Assembly (NCBI GenBank): GCA_905182985.1
Contig: CAJJDN010000008.1
Coordinates: 872,626 to 936,625 of the forward strand
Length of the DNA: 64,000 nucleotides
Reading direction: 5' to 3'
DNA from: Paramecium sonneborni
Taxonomy: Eukaryota > Ciliophora > Oligohymenophorea > Peniculida > Parameciidae
Position 1 is the stretch's first letter; each line of letters begins with the position of its first letter. Of the stretch, positions 1 to 11,700 are shown one piece after another. The notes beneath the pieces are model-generated. The model saw only the letters and a list, made by a program, of their open reading frames with translations, made no database searches and was not told the DNA's origin. A program made the translations under genes and the position numbers.

Positions 1-215
1 TAGATTCTTTAGACTAATGAGTCACTAAAATTAAGAACACATTATCACTTTGTAATCATGGTTTCGAATTCGTTAATTTAAAGAACTTTTAAATTGTGTT
101 GCTTGTGATCCCAAGCACAGGACTTGCATATTAATCTCCTATCTGTACATTCCTTTGAAGTACATACGAATTCTATGGGGTTTCTGTATTTGCAAACGCA
201 TAATCGATGATTCAT
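1..215 (-). CDS. Cys/His-rich zinc-binding protein, N-terminal part (runs off window)
   Basis: Only the first exons are present; the 3' end lies beyond base 1. The start ATG is the complement of 213-215. The N-terminus has eight Cys/His positions in a compact C-x-C ... C-x4-C ... C-x2-C ... H-x2-H arrangement (first motif LCVCKY, later CKSCAWDHKQH). This resembles a B-box-like or other small cross-brace zinc module of the kind found at the start of many ciliate proteins. A GT...AG intron of 24 nt restores the frame close to the window edge. Function beyond likely zinc-dependent protein binding cannot be given. Its start lies 6 bp from an upstream ATG of the plus-strand gene at 222, so the two are divergent or the plus gene starts later. 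Confidence 0.6.
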
Positions 216-221
216 TAATAT

Positions 222-1191
222 ATGAAAAAGAAATAAGTCAAATCAAAATCTCCAACGCCTGTTAAATAACATTCAGCTATAGACACACCCAGATTCAAAG
301 AAAAAGCCTCTTAATAATCTCAAATACCTATATCTCCTAAAGTTTAAATAGACTCAGAGTACTTCTCTTTTGGTGGAATGGAGCCGATTAAGAAGTAATC
401 TAAATCTGTTCATGAATTCAACGACAAAGAAAAAAAACTCAATAATAGTTTCACAAATGATAAACAAGCTTCAGAATCTAAACCTTAGAAAGTTCAGATC
501 TTTAATAATAACTACTAAATTATTAACATCAATCAAATAGAGAAGAAAGAATCAATCCGTTCCCTCCAAAGATAATTTCAATAAATATTAGAGAATCAAC
601 CACCAAAAAAATCGACTACACCTATTAAATCCAATTAATCTAACAGTCCTATTCAAATTAGTACTACTAAAGCTTCTGCTTATCCTTCAGCCAACAATTA
701 CTTTTAAAGAATCAAAAAACAAGGTTAATCCACTTTGTTAAGGAAAAAGTTTTGATTAATAAATATATATGAATTAAACAAGCCTCTCTCCAAAAGTGCA
801 AAACATTAAATTTGATCAATATTCTTTAAATTTGAAAAGTGTCTCTCGATGTAAAACTGAAATAGGAATAGTTCATTAAAAACCAATGATCAACTTAAAA
901 TAAATTCTTAAGGATCACAAATCATTTAGTAACCATACTTAAATTGATACAATTCGAACTTATATTAAGGCTACAGATTCATAAAAAAGATTTCTAATCT
1001 AAAAAAGAGGATCTCGAGTTGTTACATCAAAACCAAGATATTCTGAAGAATTAGAGAAAATAAAATAAAAATTTATTAAAGTAGCAGAAAGTTGGCATCA
1101 AAAAGAAGAAAATTATATAAAAGAATAAACTCTTTTGAAATAAGAAATTGCAAGATTGCATGTGATTATTTAGCATCTTACAAAAAAATGA
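222..1191 (+). CDS. Hypothetical basic protein with C-terminal helix
   Basis: Read with TAA/TAG as Gln, this gives about 316 residues ending at TGA 1189-1191. One 19-nt GT...AG intron at 724-742 is needed and makes the coding length an exact multiple of three. The first two thirds are Ser/Pro/Gln/Lys-rich and look disordered; the last 60 residues are charged and helical (coiled-coil-like, with SEELEKIKQKF and EENYIKEQTLLKQE). I recognise no family. An in-frame ATG at 378 may be the true start, because the ATG at 222 is almost touching the divergent gene. Confidence 0.6.
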
Positions 1192-1363
1192 ATATCTTCC
1201 TATCTATTTATTAATTTACTAACCTTTAATTTCAATTTTATAATCCATATATTATTATTTTACATTTTAATGGTTGAATAGAGGAGTTAAATAATAGAAA
1301 TGCATGTTTTTTATACAACACTATATAATTATAATTATTATGCATCAAAATTATATTATAATT

Positions 1364-2380
1364 TCAATTATTTAATGTATGTAATCTTTATTTAGCTACA
1401 AACTAAAGAGATGAAAGTTTATATCGATCAACAATAACTTTTCTTCCAGATTTATTTACATCAAATATTGGTTCATCACCTTCAACACTTAAAACTCTTT
1501 TTTTTAATAAGATATCATTAAGAGTTTTGCATTATGTAGTATTACTTTTTTGCTAAAAATAATTATTTTTTCAATACTTTAATTTACCATAATAAACCAG
1601 CAATATATTTTTTTTGATCTTCTACTTATTCTCCTAAAATATTTATAGTTTTAGTTTATTTTTCTTTATCAATTGTTGTAGTTAAATCATGTCTTATCAA
1701 TTTCTTTTTTAATTCTTTCATTTCTTGACTGATTTCTTCATTTTTTTCAGATAATTTTTTATATTGTTCTTCCCAAATATTTAATTATTAAATACTTATT
1801 ATTTTATAATATTTTAGAAATGTTTCTCTGATTATTACAACTAATTTAATAAATCTTAATTATTTGGTAATTTTGGTTTAAACAATTAATCGCATGAACA
1901 TTCATCTGAGACAGCAAAACTAGCAAATTCTTTCTCATAAAACTTAAACTCGGTAAAAAATGTTAATAATTTAGTCAGTTTAAGATGAAGTCTTAAATTC
2001 TTCATTTTTAAATCATCAATTTATTTTTGCAACTAGGCTATAAATCTCTATTCATCAATATCTTAATAAGCTTATTATTAAGGCATTTATTAATGCTCTT
2101 TTAATTGACATTAAAGTTGATTAATAGTAGCAGCATAGCCACGAATAATAATTTCTTATTCTATTATTATTTTATCTTTTTCATCATTTTTTTTTTCTAA
2201 TATTGCAATTTTAACATTAGAATTAATTAAATTTTGATGATCCTATTGAATTTATTCTTTAAGTGTTTCTTATTTTATTTACATTTATTTCTCGATTTAA
2301 TCTAAAAATTCTGCTTTTTATCTTATGAATTTATGCTCTAATTCAATTTTTATGGATTTTCTCAATCTATTAGTCTCCAT
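1364..2380 (-). CDS. Coiled-coil protein, frame not fully closed
   Basis: The ATG is the complement of 2378-2380 and the TGA the complement of 1364-1366. Most of the product is Gln/Lys/Glu/Leu-rich helix with coiled-coil character. It ends in a distinct non-coil tail (GDEPIFDVNKSGRKVIVDRY). A clean 25-nt GTA...TAG intron joins the coil to the tail near 1540-1565. A second frame change is needed around 1780-1850. There the only GT...AG candidates are unusually long (44 or 47 nt), so this is either a long intron or a one-base sequencing error. No family is recognised. A structural or cytoskeletal role is only an inference from the coiled coil. Confidence 0.6.
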
Positions 2381-2542
2381 AAATTTTATTTATAATTTAA
2401 TATTTTTTAAAATAGAAAGGTTTAAAAAATTCTTATTTGAATTATTCGATTGATATTAAAATTACTTTATTTTTTTTAGACTAAGATTTAGAATTATGAA
2501 TTTGAATAGAATTAGAATAAATAAAATAAATATTTAAATATT

Positions 2543-3601
2543 ATGTCTAAAATTGATTGGGAATAAAAGCTTAAATAATATCATGCTTTAAAAGATAGAA
2601 AATCAATAACAAACATGCTTTAGATAAAAACTAAAAATATAAGATTATCGCCATCATTAGGATCAACAAGAGTTGGAACAGAAATAAATTCTTTTAGACA
2701 TAGGAGATTAAAGACTCCAATAGATGATGGAATATAATAAATAAAGACTAGTAGATCTTAATAAGTATGTAAAGATAATTGAGGAGGTATCTCCATTAAA
2801 AGATGTATGTCCTTGGAATACATAGACACCATTATAAAGATTGATGAAAATAAATAAAGCAACAGAAAAAGAGAAAAGGGTTTTGTAACATTTCATATGC
2901 AACAAATGGTTAAAAGAAGTCATATTAAAGAAAAGCATACATGTAGCTATACCGAAAGAATCAGAAGAAGAAAAGAGAATTAGAATATAAGAATTTGAGA
3001 CATCAGAGCATCATAGATAATTAAGAATATAGTAATCTTTGACTCCAAATATGAGTAAAATGGAGAAGGTTTTTTGCAAAATAAAAATCTTTTGTAAATT
3101 AGCAAGTTAAAGAGGAATAAATTTAACGGATTAAATTAGAATAAATAATGATTATCGTAGATTAGTATTTTTTGTGCATTTTCGAAATGAAGATTACAAG
3201 ATTTGTGATTAAATGATCAATTCAGATAGTCATATAAAAAATGCAATTGATATGGTATTATTTAATTAAATTTAAGTAAGGTGATAGACCTTTACATATA
3301 GCAGTTAGAAGAAATAATTTGAGATAATTAATGTATATATTGAATAAGTAACCTGATTTAGAAGCAGTAAATTTTTATGAATAGACTGCATTAAATTTAG
3401 CCATATTATTAAAACATTATGAAATGTAAAAGGTATTTTTTTATATAAAAATTGATTCTTTTAGTTAATGGATGTAGTCCTTGGAAGATATTCAAACCAA
3501 ATAAATTAGTGAAAACAACTATTTTATATAGAATGAGAATGATATGTGAACATACTTAATTATTTGATGAATTAGCCTATTGTTTGAGTATAATTAATTG
3601 A
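2543..3601 (+). CDS. Ankyrin-repeat protein
   Basis: The protein starts MSKIDWEQK and has a basic first half of about 220 residues with no recognised domain. Ankyrin-type repeats follow: one has the GDRPLHIAVRRNNL signature and the next has TALNLAILLKHYE. Introns are placed at 2765-2786 (22 nt; a 19-nt version is also possible) and 3255-3276 (22 nt), the second falling exactly before the first ankyrin signature. Near 3426-3464 a third frame change is required before NGCSPWKIFKPN. Neither the 32-nt nor the 39-nt candidate intron gives the right phase, so a small indel or unusual splice is possible. Ankyrin repeats mediate protein binding; the partner is unknown. The 3' end is 16 bp from the next start on the same strand. 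Confidence 0.65.
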
Positions 3602-3617
3602 TATTTATATTATTTTA

Positions 3618-5502
3618 ATGGATAGGTTTGAGAAGCGTCTTAATCAAGTTAATATGGGTACTCCAAAAAATCCAGTTAATTAATAATCTACTCTTAAGTA
3701 AACTGAGGGTGCAAAGAGTTATGCTTCTTTTAATGATTTTAATAAGTTTGGAGAATAATTAGATAATGAAGCTATAAATTTGAGATCATAAGTTTAAATT
3801 TTAGAAGGCAAACTATAATTTTATGAAAGAGAATTTTAAATCAAAGTAAAAATAATATTGATACAAATTTAAGTAAGCATCTCTAGAAAAAAGAATATAA
3901 TAATTGATATCTACATCGTCCCAACTAACTTAATAAAATACTTAATTAAAATTATAATAATCAGCCTTATTGAATGAATATCAAATTCTTCAAGACAAAT
4001 TAATATCATAAGAGTAAGGATAAAAAGAGTATGAAGAGAAAGTTAGATCTTAAATTGATGATTTTAATAAATTTCATATTGAAAAAGAATAATTGATATA
4101 ATATGCAAACAAATGTAGAGAGAGATCAAAATAAAGAAAAATTAAAGTTAAAGATTTGACAGCTAAAGTATAAGAATTATAAGAATAAGTTAAATAATAT
4201 GAATTATAATGTGATTAAGCCAATATTGAAAAATAATCAATTTATGATTAACTTCACTAATAAATTGTATAATTGTCTGAATAAAATGAAGAATGGTAAA
4301 TGAAATATGAAACTATAGTGGAAAATTTTAAGAATCATTTGGCAAATTAAACTGATGACAATTAAGATGAATAATTGTTAACTACTCATACTATTTTAGA
4401 TTAAAGAGAAGCTTAAACTGTTTAGTAACAATTAGAGAATCTAAGTTTATTAAATAAGGAATTAAACTAATTATTAAATCAATTAAAGAATCCTAATCAG
4501 ATTAACCCTTAAATATTTGAAATGCCTTAAATATAAGAAATAGCAGATATTTTTGTTAGAATGATAGAAAAGTTGATGGAATTATAATAAAAAAAGAGTT
4601 AATTAAAAGAGTAATTAAAAGTATATTATATTCTAAAATAAAATTTATAGTAAAATCAATTTAATTTGTAGTAGTAGGCTTCAATAAAATCTAGTTCTGG
4701 GAATTAAAGTCCAAATATTAATGATGAGAGAACTAAAATGCTCTTTGAATAAAGAATACTTGAATTAGAGCAGTATGAATGATTTAATGCTAGATTCTAT
4801 TAGAGGGATAAGACATAAGAAAAAGTTAGATCCATCACTTAACCAAAATACAATGATCGAAAATAAAAATAAGTAATTTCACTCATAAATTAAATGTTGG
4901 AAGAATTTCTTAGATAACAAAAACATCTATCACTTTTGAATCTTCGTTTAAATGAAATGTAATATGATCCAAACTTAAAACTGAATAAAAGATTATTTAA
5001 AATTGTTGCTTGGGTAATAATAGGTATAACTCGTATTAAGAAAATAAAGAATTCTTCTTATTATTAATAAGTTGTATAATATAAGAAATTGAATATAGAG
5101 ATGCCAATATTGGATTCGTTCAATTAAATATTAGAGCTCATTAATAGTCAATAATCTTTAATTGACACATTGTAGAGAGCAATTTAATAAAAAGGATCTG
5201 ATGGAGGATTTTAAGAGTAAGAAATATAGTAGATGGTGGATTAAGAATTAAGATAATAATTGATGGCTTTATAGATTGAACTTGATAATAATAATAAAAA
5301 GATGTTGGAGTATAAAATAAAATCAGAATAAGATATAGAAGAAAGGGATCAAATTATTCATGATTTGTAATAATAACTTTCAGAAGTTCCAAATGATTAC
5401 AATTAAGAATTATTGGAACATTTAGAAGAACAAACCAATAGAGTTAAAAATATTGAAGATGAATTCAATTTATTGTAAGATCTTGTAAATTCGTTAATGT
5501 GA
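3618..5502 (+). CDS. Long coiled-coil protein (about 600 residues)
   Basis: The gene is open from ATG 3618 to TGA 5500-5502 with introns at 3846-3873 (28 nt) and 4773-4793 (21 nt). A 30-nt GTA...TAG segment at 4621-4650 has no TGA and a length divisible by three, so it may be spliced or retained (601 or 611 residues). Almost the whole protein is Gln/Glu/Leu/Lys-rich coiled coil. A short less-charged stretch about two thirds along (RLFKIVAWVIIGITRIKKI) interrupts it. That pattern is faintly like the basic/hydrophobic PACT segment of centrosomal proteins, but too weak to assign. Possible basal-body or cytoskeletal structural protein by inference only. Confidence 0.7.
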
Positions 5503-5648
5503 TTTATTTTAAAACCAATTTCATTTATTGTTTATTTTTGATTTTACCATAATAGAAGGTAAATTTAATTAAAGAAAAAAGAGAATATTATTATATTATG
5601 GATTATTTTATAAGATATAAAAAATACAAATATTATGAAAAATAAGAT

Positions 5649-6168
5649 TCAATTTTCTAATCTATCCTAATCATTTAAATTAGATTCTTATGGTTATTGT
5701 TGATCTTAATTTTCGACTCTACGTTTTTTGTTGTATTGGTTAATGTAACAATTTTAGCATAATCCACCTAATTATGATTCTTTAAATCTTACAAGCATAC
5801 AATTTTTTATGAGAACAAAGCCATGGTTGTTTGTTTCTACCTACACGATGATAACAATTATTGCACATTCCTTTTGCATAATGTTCCTTATCTGGATGAC
5901 CACAAGTATTTATTTTTTTACTTCTAATTTAGAATATTTAAACGGTTTACATCTTCTTGTTGGTTGTTTTGGGAATCTCTTTTTCATTTTGCAATCCATC
6001 AAATTATGTAACTCTTGCACTTGTATCAACCAAGTGACGTTATAATATTTCCTATTACGTCATTTAATATATAGGAGGAATAATTGATTCGTTTTCCTCA
6101 ACTTTGATTGAAGGATTCATGAGATTAAGTTTAGTCTGATTAAGATCACCACTAAGGTTGAAACGCAT
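5649..6168 (-). CDS. Small zinc-binding protein with two CxH...CxxCY repeats
   Basis: A 155-residue protein in three exons; introns of 27 and 25 nt make the length exactly divisible by three. Residues 1-78 are unremarkable. Two copies of a cysteine/histidine module follow. The first is C80-x-H82, then Y88, C93-x2-C96-Y97. The second is C109-x-H111, then Y115, C120-x2-C123-Y124. A basic segment (NKKRRVE) follows, then a Gln/Asn-rich acidic tail. The spacing and the repeated 'YA.G.C.NCY' core imply metal binding, probably one zinc per copy or one shared. Nucleic-acid binding is possible given the basic tail but not shown. The second intron interrupts the second module. A hydrophobic plus-strand ORF in the same place is a shadow. 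Confidence 0.75.
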
Positions 6169-6283
6169 AACTTAAAAAGTTGATTAAGGATAAATTCTTA
6201 CATTGAAGACTTTAGAGTAATGGGTGAAAGAAATTCATTTTTATATTTTATTAATTAATAATATATTTTAAAATTTAACGATC

Positions 6284-8739
6284 ATGAATACATCTTTTCC
6301 AAAAATGTCAACTTCTTCGTTAAGTCAAATTCCCTCTTAAACAAATTTCTATGAATCAAGTCCATTGTCATCATATTCAATAAAATAGTAAAGTTCAAAT
6401 GAGAATTTTAAAGTGGTTGTAAGGGTTCGACCTCCTCTTTAAAGAGAAGTAATAGATGGAAGATTTATATCTACGATTTAAGTTTCACCAGATCATAAAA
6501 AAATTTGTTTATACGAATATTACAATATTGATTTGGTGGAACCTGAGCATTTAGAGGATTATCTAAATAATCCAAATAGTTATACAATGCACACTTTTTC
6601 ATTTGATTATGTTTATGATTAAGATAATACATAAGAAGAAGTTTATGAAAATACAGCAAGAAATGCAGTATAATCAACACTATAAGGTTTTAATGCAACA
6701 ATAATGGCTTATGGATAGACAGGAACTGGTAAGACTTATACAATGGAAGGATTTAAATATAATTGTATTGATCCATAAAGAGGAATAATTCCAAGAGCAA
6801 TAGAGGAAATATTTAAACATATATCAAATGGATCAAATGAATCAACTACTTTTATGGTTAGAGTTAGTTATTTATAAATTTATAATGAAGTTATAAGTGA
6901 TTTATTGAGGAGCGATAGATAAAATTTGCTTATAAGAGAAGATAAAAAAAGAGGAGTATTTGTAGAAGGATTATCAGAATGGGCTGTTCGTAATCCTAAT
7001 GAAATATACTCATTAATTTAAAAGGGAGCATCATCAAGAGCAACAGCTAGTACTAAAATGAATGATGTTAGTAGTAGATCACATGCTGTGTTTATAATTA
7101 TTGTAGAATAAATGACAGAAATAGATGGTCATAAATCAATTAAAGTAGGAAAATTAAATTTAGTAGATTTAGCAGGTAGTGAAAGAGTAAGAGTAACAGG
7201 AGCTACAGGAAGAAGATTAGAAGAATCTAAAAAAATTAATTAATCTTTAAGTTGTTTAGGTAATGTTATTTCTGCATTAATTGAATAAAAAACACATATT
7301 CCTTATAGAGATTCTAAAATTACTCGTTTATTAGAAGATTCATTAGGTGGTAATTGTAAAACTACTATGATGGGAATGATTTCACCAGCTATTGATGCAT
7401 TTCTTGAAACTTTAAGTTCAGTTAAATTTGCTAATAGAGCTAAAAATATTAAAAATAAAGCTACTATTAATGAAGATGTTGATTAAAAAGCACTTTTAAG
7501 AAAATATGAATGTGAATTATAAAGATTAAGAAAAGAACTTTTAGAAAAAAATAAAACTCTTGTTGATTCAACTAAATTAAGTTAATTAGAAGAAGATAAA
7601 AAAAAGGCTGAATAAGATAAAAATGCTGCTATGGCTGCACTTGAAGCTAGAAGCAAATAATTTTTTATTGAAAGAGAAGAAAAAAAAAAATTAGAAGAAA
7701 AAATTAGATAAATTAATAGCCAAATGTTAATTGGTGGTTGTAATATAGAAAATAGTCCTATTTTTAGAAATGCTATTGAAGAATAATAAAAACTTATTAG
7801 AGCATAATATGAGAAAAAAATTAGTGATTTAGAAAAAGAAAGATCTTAGATGGAAGAAGATAAAGTTTAAGTTGATAGATATAAATAATTAACTTTAAAA
7901 TAAAGAGATATCATGATTGCTTTAACTACTAGATTAAATGAAAGAGATGAAACTATTGTACAATTATAAGATGAATTAGATGCATATGATAGAATTCATA
8001 GAGAAACTGAAACCATGTTAGATTAGAAGATATAAAGAATTATGTAATTAGAGGATCATATAAATTAAATGGGTTAAAATGTTCCAAACATTTAGTAGGT
8101 GTAAAAAATGAAATAGAGTAAAATTAAAGATTGTGTAACTTAGGATGGGTATGATACATACAATATTACAAAAGAGAATTTACAAGATTATGAATGCTAG
8201 ATTGAATAGTTAAGTTTAATAAATCAAGAATAAGAAGAAGAAATTATTAGATTAAAGAATTAGATTGAGAGTTTAAGTAATTCAAACACGATGGATTATG
8301 TAAGATGTAATTTATAATATATGATAATAAGGTTCTGTTGATAACATTATAGAGGCATTGTCTTAGCCAAATGATGGATTTAAATTGCAGAATGTTGCTA
8401 AAGATTTGATTACCCTTTAGAAAATACTTTCAAATGATCAACAAACTAATGGGATAGCGTTTTCAAATATATAGAATACAGTATATTCAAGGAAAGAGTC
8501 ACCATAACCAAGTTATAAATCTAAGAAATCAATAAATAATTGTTAAAATTAAGATGAAGGTGATGAACCTCCATAGTTAAAAAATTTCTATACATTTTCC
8601 AAGTACATAATTAATAAAAATTAGTAAATCATAATCATCATCGATGAAGAAACAAAAAGATCTATCTTTACCGAAACCTCAGATAAATGTTTAAGAAATC
8701 ATAAAAATGAGAGAAGTAAAGAGAAACCTCTATTCTTGA
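6284..8739 (+). CDS. Kinesin with N-terminal motor domain
   Basis: An 802-residue microtubule motor. The motor domain spans roughly residues 44-392. It has the P-loop GQTGTGKT near residue 144, switch I (NDVSSRSHA) near 260, switch II (LVDLAGSER) near 295, and the conserved [15 protein letters not shown] and [10 protein letters not shown] blocks. An insertion of about 20 residues precedes the [10 protein letters not shown] strand. The rest is coiled coil ending in a Ser/Lys-rich tail. Two introns, 25 nt near 8306 and 22 nt near 8605, sit in the tail and give a length divisible by three. The N-terminal motor suggests a plus-end-directed kinesin. I cannot fix the subfamily from sequence alone. 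Its stop is 23 bp before the CFAP46 start on the same strand. Confidence 0.95.
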
Positions 8740-8762
8740 TTAATTTTATATTTAATATTGGA

Positions 8763-11700
8763 ATGAGTAATGAAGAGTATATAATCGATAACTTAATTAC
8801 AGAAGCACGATTCTTTATTGATCATAGAGATGATAATGAGACCTTCCTTAGTCAAAGTTAAGATTGTATAGATAAAATAAATCAGATTCTAAAAAAAAAT
8901 ATCAGGTATGAATGTAAATAATAGTCAGGTCTTCATTTCTTGATATATCCTAGGAAGTGATAATAAAATATTGTGAAGCTTGTTTGGTTGTACCTGATAA
9001 GGCTCATATAGCATAATAATACATAGATTTGTATTTTTAAAGAAACACCTCTTAAGGGCAGTTTTACATTCGTGCATTATTTATAAAAGCTCGTTTAATA
9101 TCGATGAATGGACATGATCGTCTTTTAAAAGCAGAGGATATGATAAAGAATCTAAAATTGTCTCTCACATATGTATAATAAGGATTAGATATCATATCTA
9201 AACCTGAGAATAAATAAAAATATGGTTTTCTAATTTATAATGCTTCAATTTGTGTATATAACATAATACGTCCAATGTTAAAACCTTAATGGTAATTATC
9301 GTTTGTAGATATTTTGGATAAGATAGATAAAATGTTTGAGGAAGTGGATGAGGCTGATTATGATTGGAGATGTCGTTTTACTTGGCTTCTTTTTTATTGT
9401 TTATATGATGATAGAAAAGCAGATGCTTTTAAATTGTTAGATAAGTTATGGGAAACAACAAAAAAAAAAGGAGATTGTGATTTTTAAAATTCATTATTAA
9501 GATTGAGAATTCATATTGGTAAAGAATATAAATAAGCATTGGATTCTGCATTTAAAGAATCTGAATCTGCTCCTTCTGAAAAAGCTTGGAAATCTTTGTT
9601 TATGTTATAGAAGATGAGAAGTGGTTTAATTCCTGAAGCTTAAGTGGAAAAAGAGTTGATAAATTTGATTAATTCAATTTCAAGTGCTGTATTGCCAGGA
9701 AATGAAGTAGCAGCAACTAATAAATTAGCACCTGTATTTTAAGAAAGATTGGCAGAATCAGGGAGAGTTGCATTACAATATAATTTAGTTAATATTGCAG
9801 ATTCTATTACAGCATTTTTAAGTAGAGTAAGATAACTTCATTAAAAGGCATATATTTTACATGAATATAATAAGGCTGAATTATTTATTAAAAAAGCAGG
9901 TCCACTTATTGATAATAAAACTGGAATGAGATTAAATTCACTTTAAATTAAGATGTAAGAAGTTGAAAGAAGGATTGAAGCATTAAAAACAATGGAAAAA
10001 GTAATGGTTACCAATAAAAAATTAAATGATCCTGATCTAATATTTGAAGGAGCTGTTTTAATATGGAATATTTCATTACCATTTTTAAATGCTTAATATC
10101 GAATTCATGTTTATAAAGCTTTTTCTATGGCTTGTTAATTATTAGAACAATTGCAATGTGTAGATCATGCTTTAAGAGTTAATTTTCATATTGAATTAGC
10201 TAAAAGTGATTTATAAGAAGATTTAGCAGTTAAAGCAGAGTAACACATTAAAAAGGCTCTATAATTAGATTACAGTGTTCCTTTAGGGAAAGTTTAATTT
10301 AAATTTGATGAAGGTGAAGATTTAGGTTTGTATTAAAGACCTTATGATAAATATTTACGTAATTTAGAAGAAAAAATTAGATTGAAATTAAATATTTATT
10401 AGGAACCAAAAAATGATATTGAAAGAGTTATCACTTAATTAGAGAATGTTTAAGCAGCAAAATCTGAAAATTTAAGGATTGACATTTTATAAAAGTGTTT
10501 AGGAACTATAGTTAATTTATAAGAATAAGAATATTGGTATGATACAAAATTAGATCTTGTAGAAGAGGAATAAAATAGAGAAAAAGTGTTAAAAAAATAG
10601 GAAAATTTATATTAATTTAAATAGAAGAAATTATTAGCATCTGAAATTGCAAGATTAGCATTTGAATGGGAATTCAATGATTTAGCATTTAAAGCTTGTG
10701 AATTTGTATGTAATGATACATGGGATGTTAAGAATGCTTCAGAAATGATTTTAGCATAAGTTGAATGTCAATATAGAATGGCATAAATGATTATTGATAA
10801 TTTGATTAAAGATAATTTTGAAATTCCTTTTGCAGATCCAATAAGAGTAGAAGAAAATGAAAATGTTGAAGAATTAAGCTAAGAAAAGAAAGATTAAGTA
10901 TTATCTTTAAAAAGAAAAATGTGTTCTAATTTTGTAAAAGGATTGAAGTTAGCAGATTCAATTAAATAAACTTGGTTAGTATTTAATGGAGCTATTTATA
11001 TTTGGAATAATTTCTTAACAATATTTCGCAATCCTATTAATGATAGTAAATTATTACCAGAAATCACAAATTTATTGAAAGAGTTTTTTGAAATAATGAA
11101 GAATTCTCTAAAAGAAATAGAAAAGAAATTAATAAATGATTATGATATTGATACAAAGATATAAGTATTAGCTAATATAGGTTTAGTTTATGCAAGATTG
11201 ATGGAAGGTAAAGCTTAGTATGATGAAGTAATGAGAGTATGTGAAGCACTTTTATTAACACCATTATCTCCTCATACTCGTAAATTGATAAATTCAATTA
11301 AAGCAAGAGTTTCAGGAACAGCAAAAACTAGTGCAGCTAAACCAGGAGCATAATAAGATAAAAAAGGATCTAAATAACCATAATAATCATCTTCAGATAG
11401 TGTTATTTTTGATGTTGTTTCACAATTAGAAATTATTTAAAATTCCACTAATAAAGCTTAAACATAAGATTTAATTAAAAAATGTTTTGAAACACTTGTT
11501 GGATGGACAGCTAAAGAAAATGATGAAACTGAACTTGAATTACATGCTGAATTATGGGCAAGATTAGCAAGATTGTCATTAAATGAAGAAACTATATTAA
11601 TGTATAAGTATTCACTTAGATGTGTTTAATATTCATTGTAATTATTAACATCTGATTTATCAACAATTCCAGCTTCCCGTTTAAGATGGTATTCTTTAGC

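Noticed and set aside
3618..5502. PACT-domain centrosomal protein
   Set aside because: Only a weak basic/hydrophobic stretch resembles PACT; coiled coil alone is not enough.
5809..6045. Plus-strand hydrophobic ORF resembling a small membrane protein
   Set aside because: It is antisense to the CxH...CxxCY zinc protein, whose two modules and spliced frame are far more specific.
8906..8953. A 48-nt first intron in CFAP46
   Set aside because: A 23-nt intron ending at 8928 closes the frame without skipping coding sequence.
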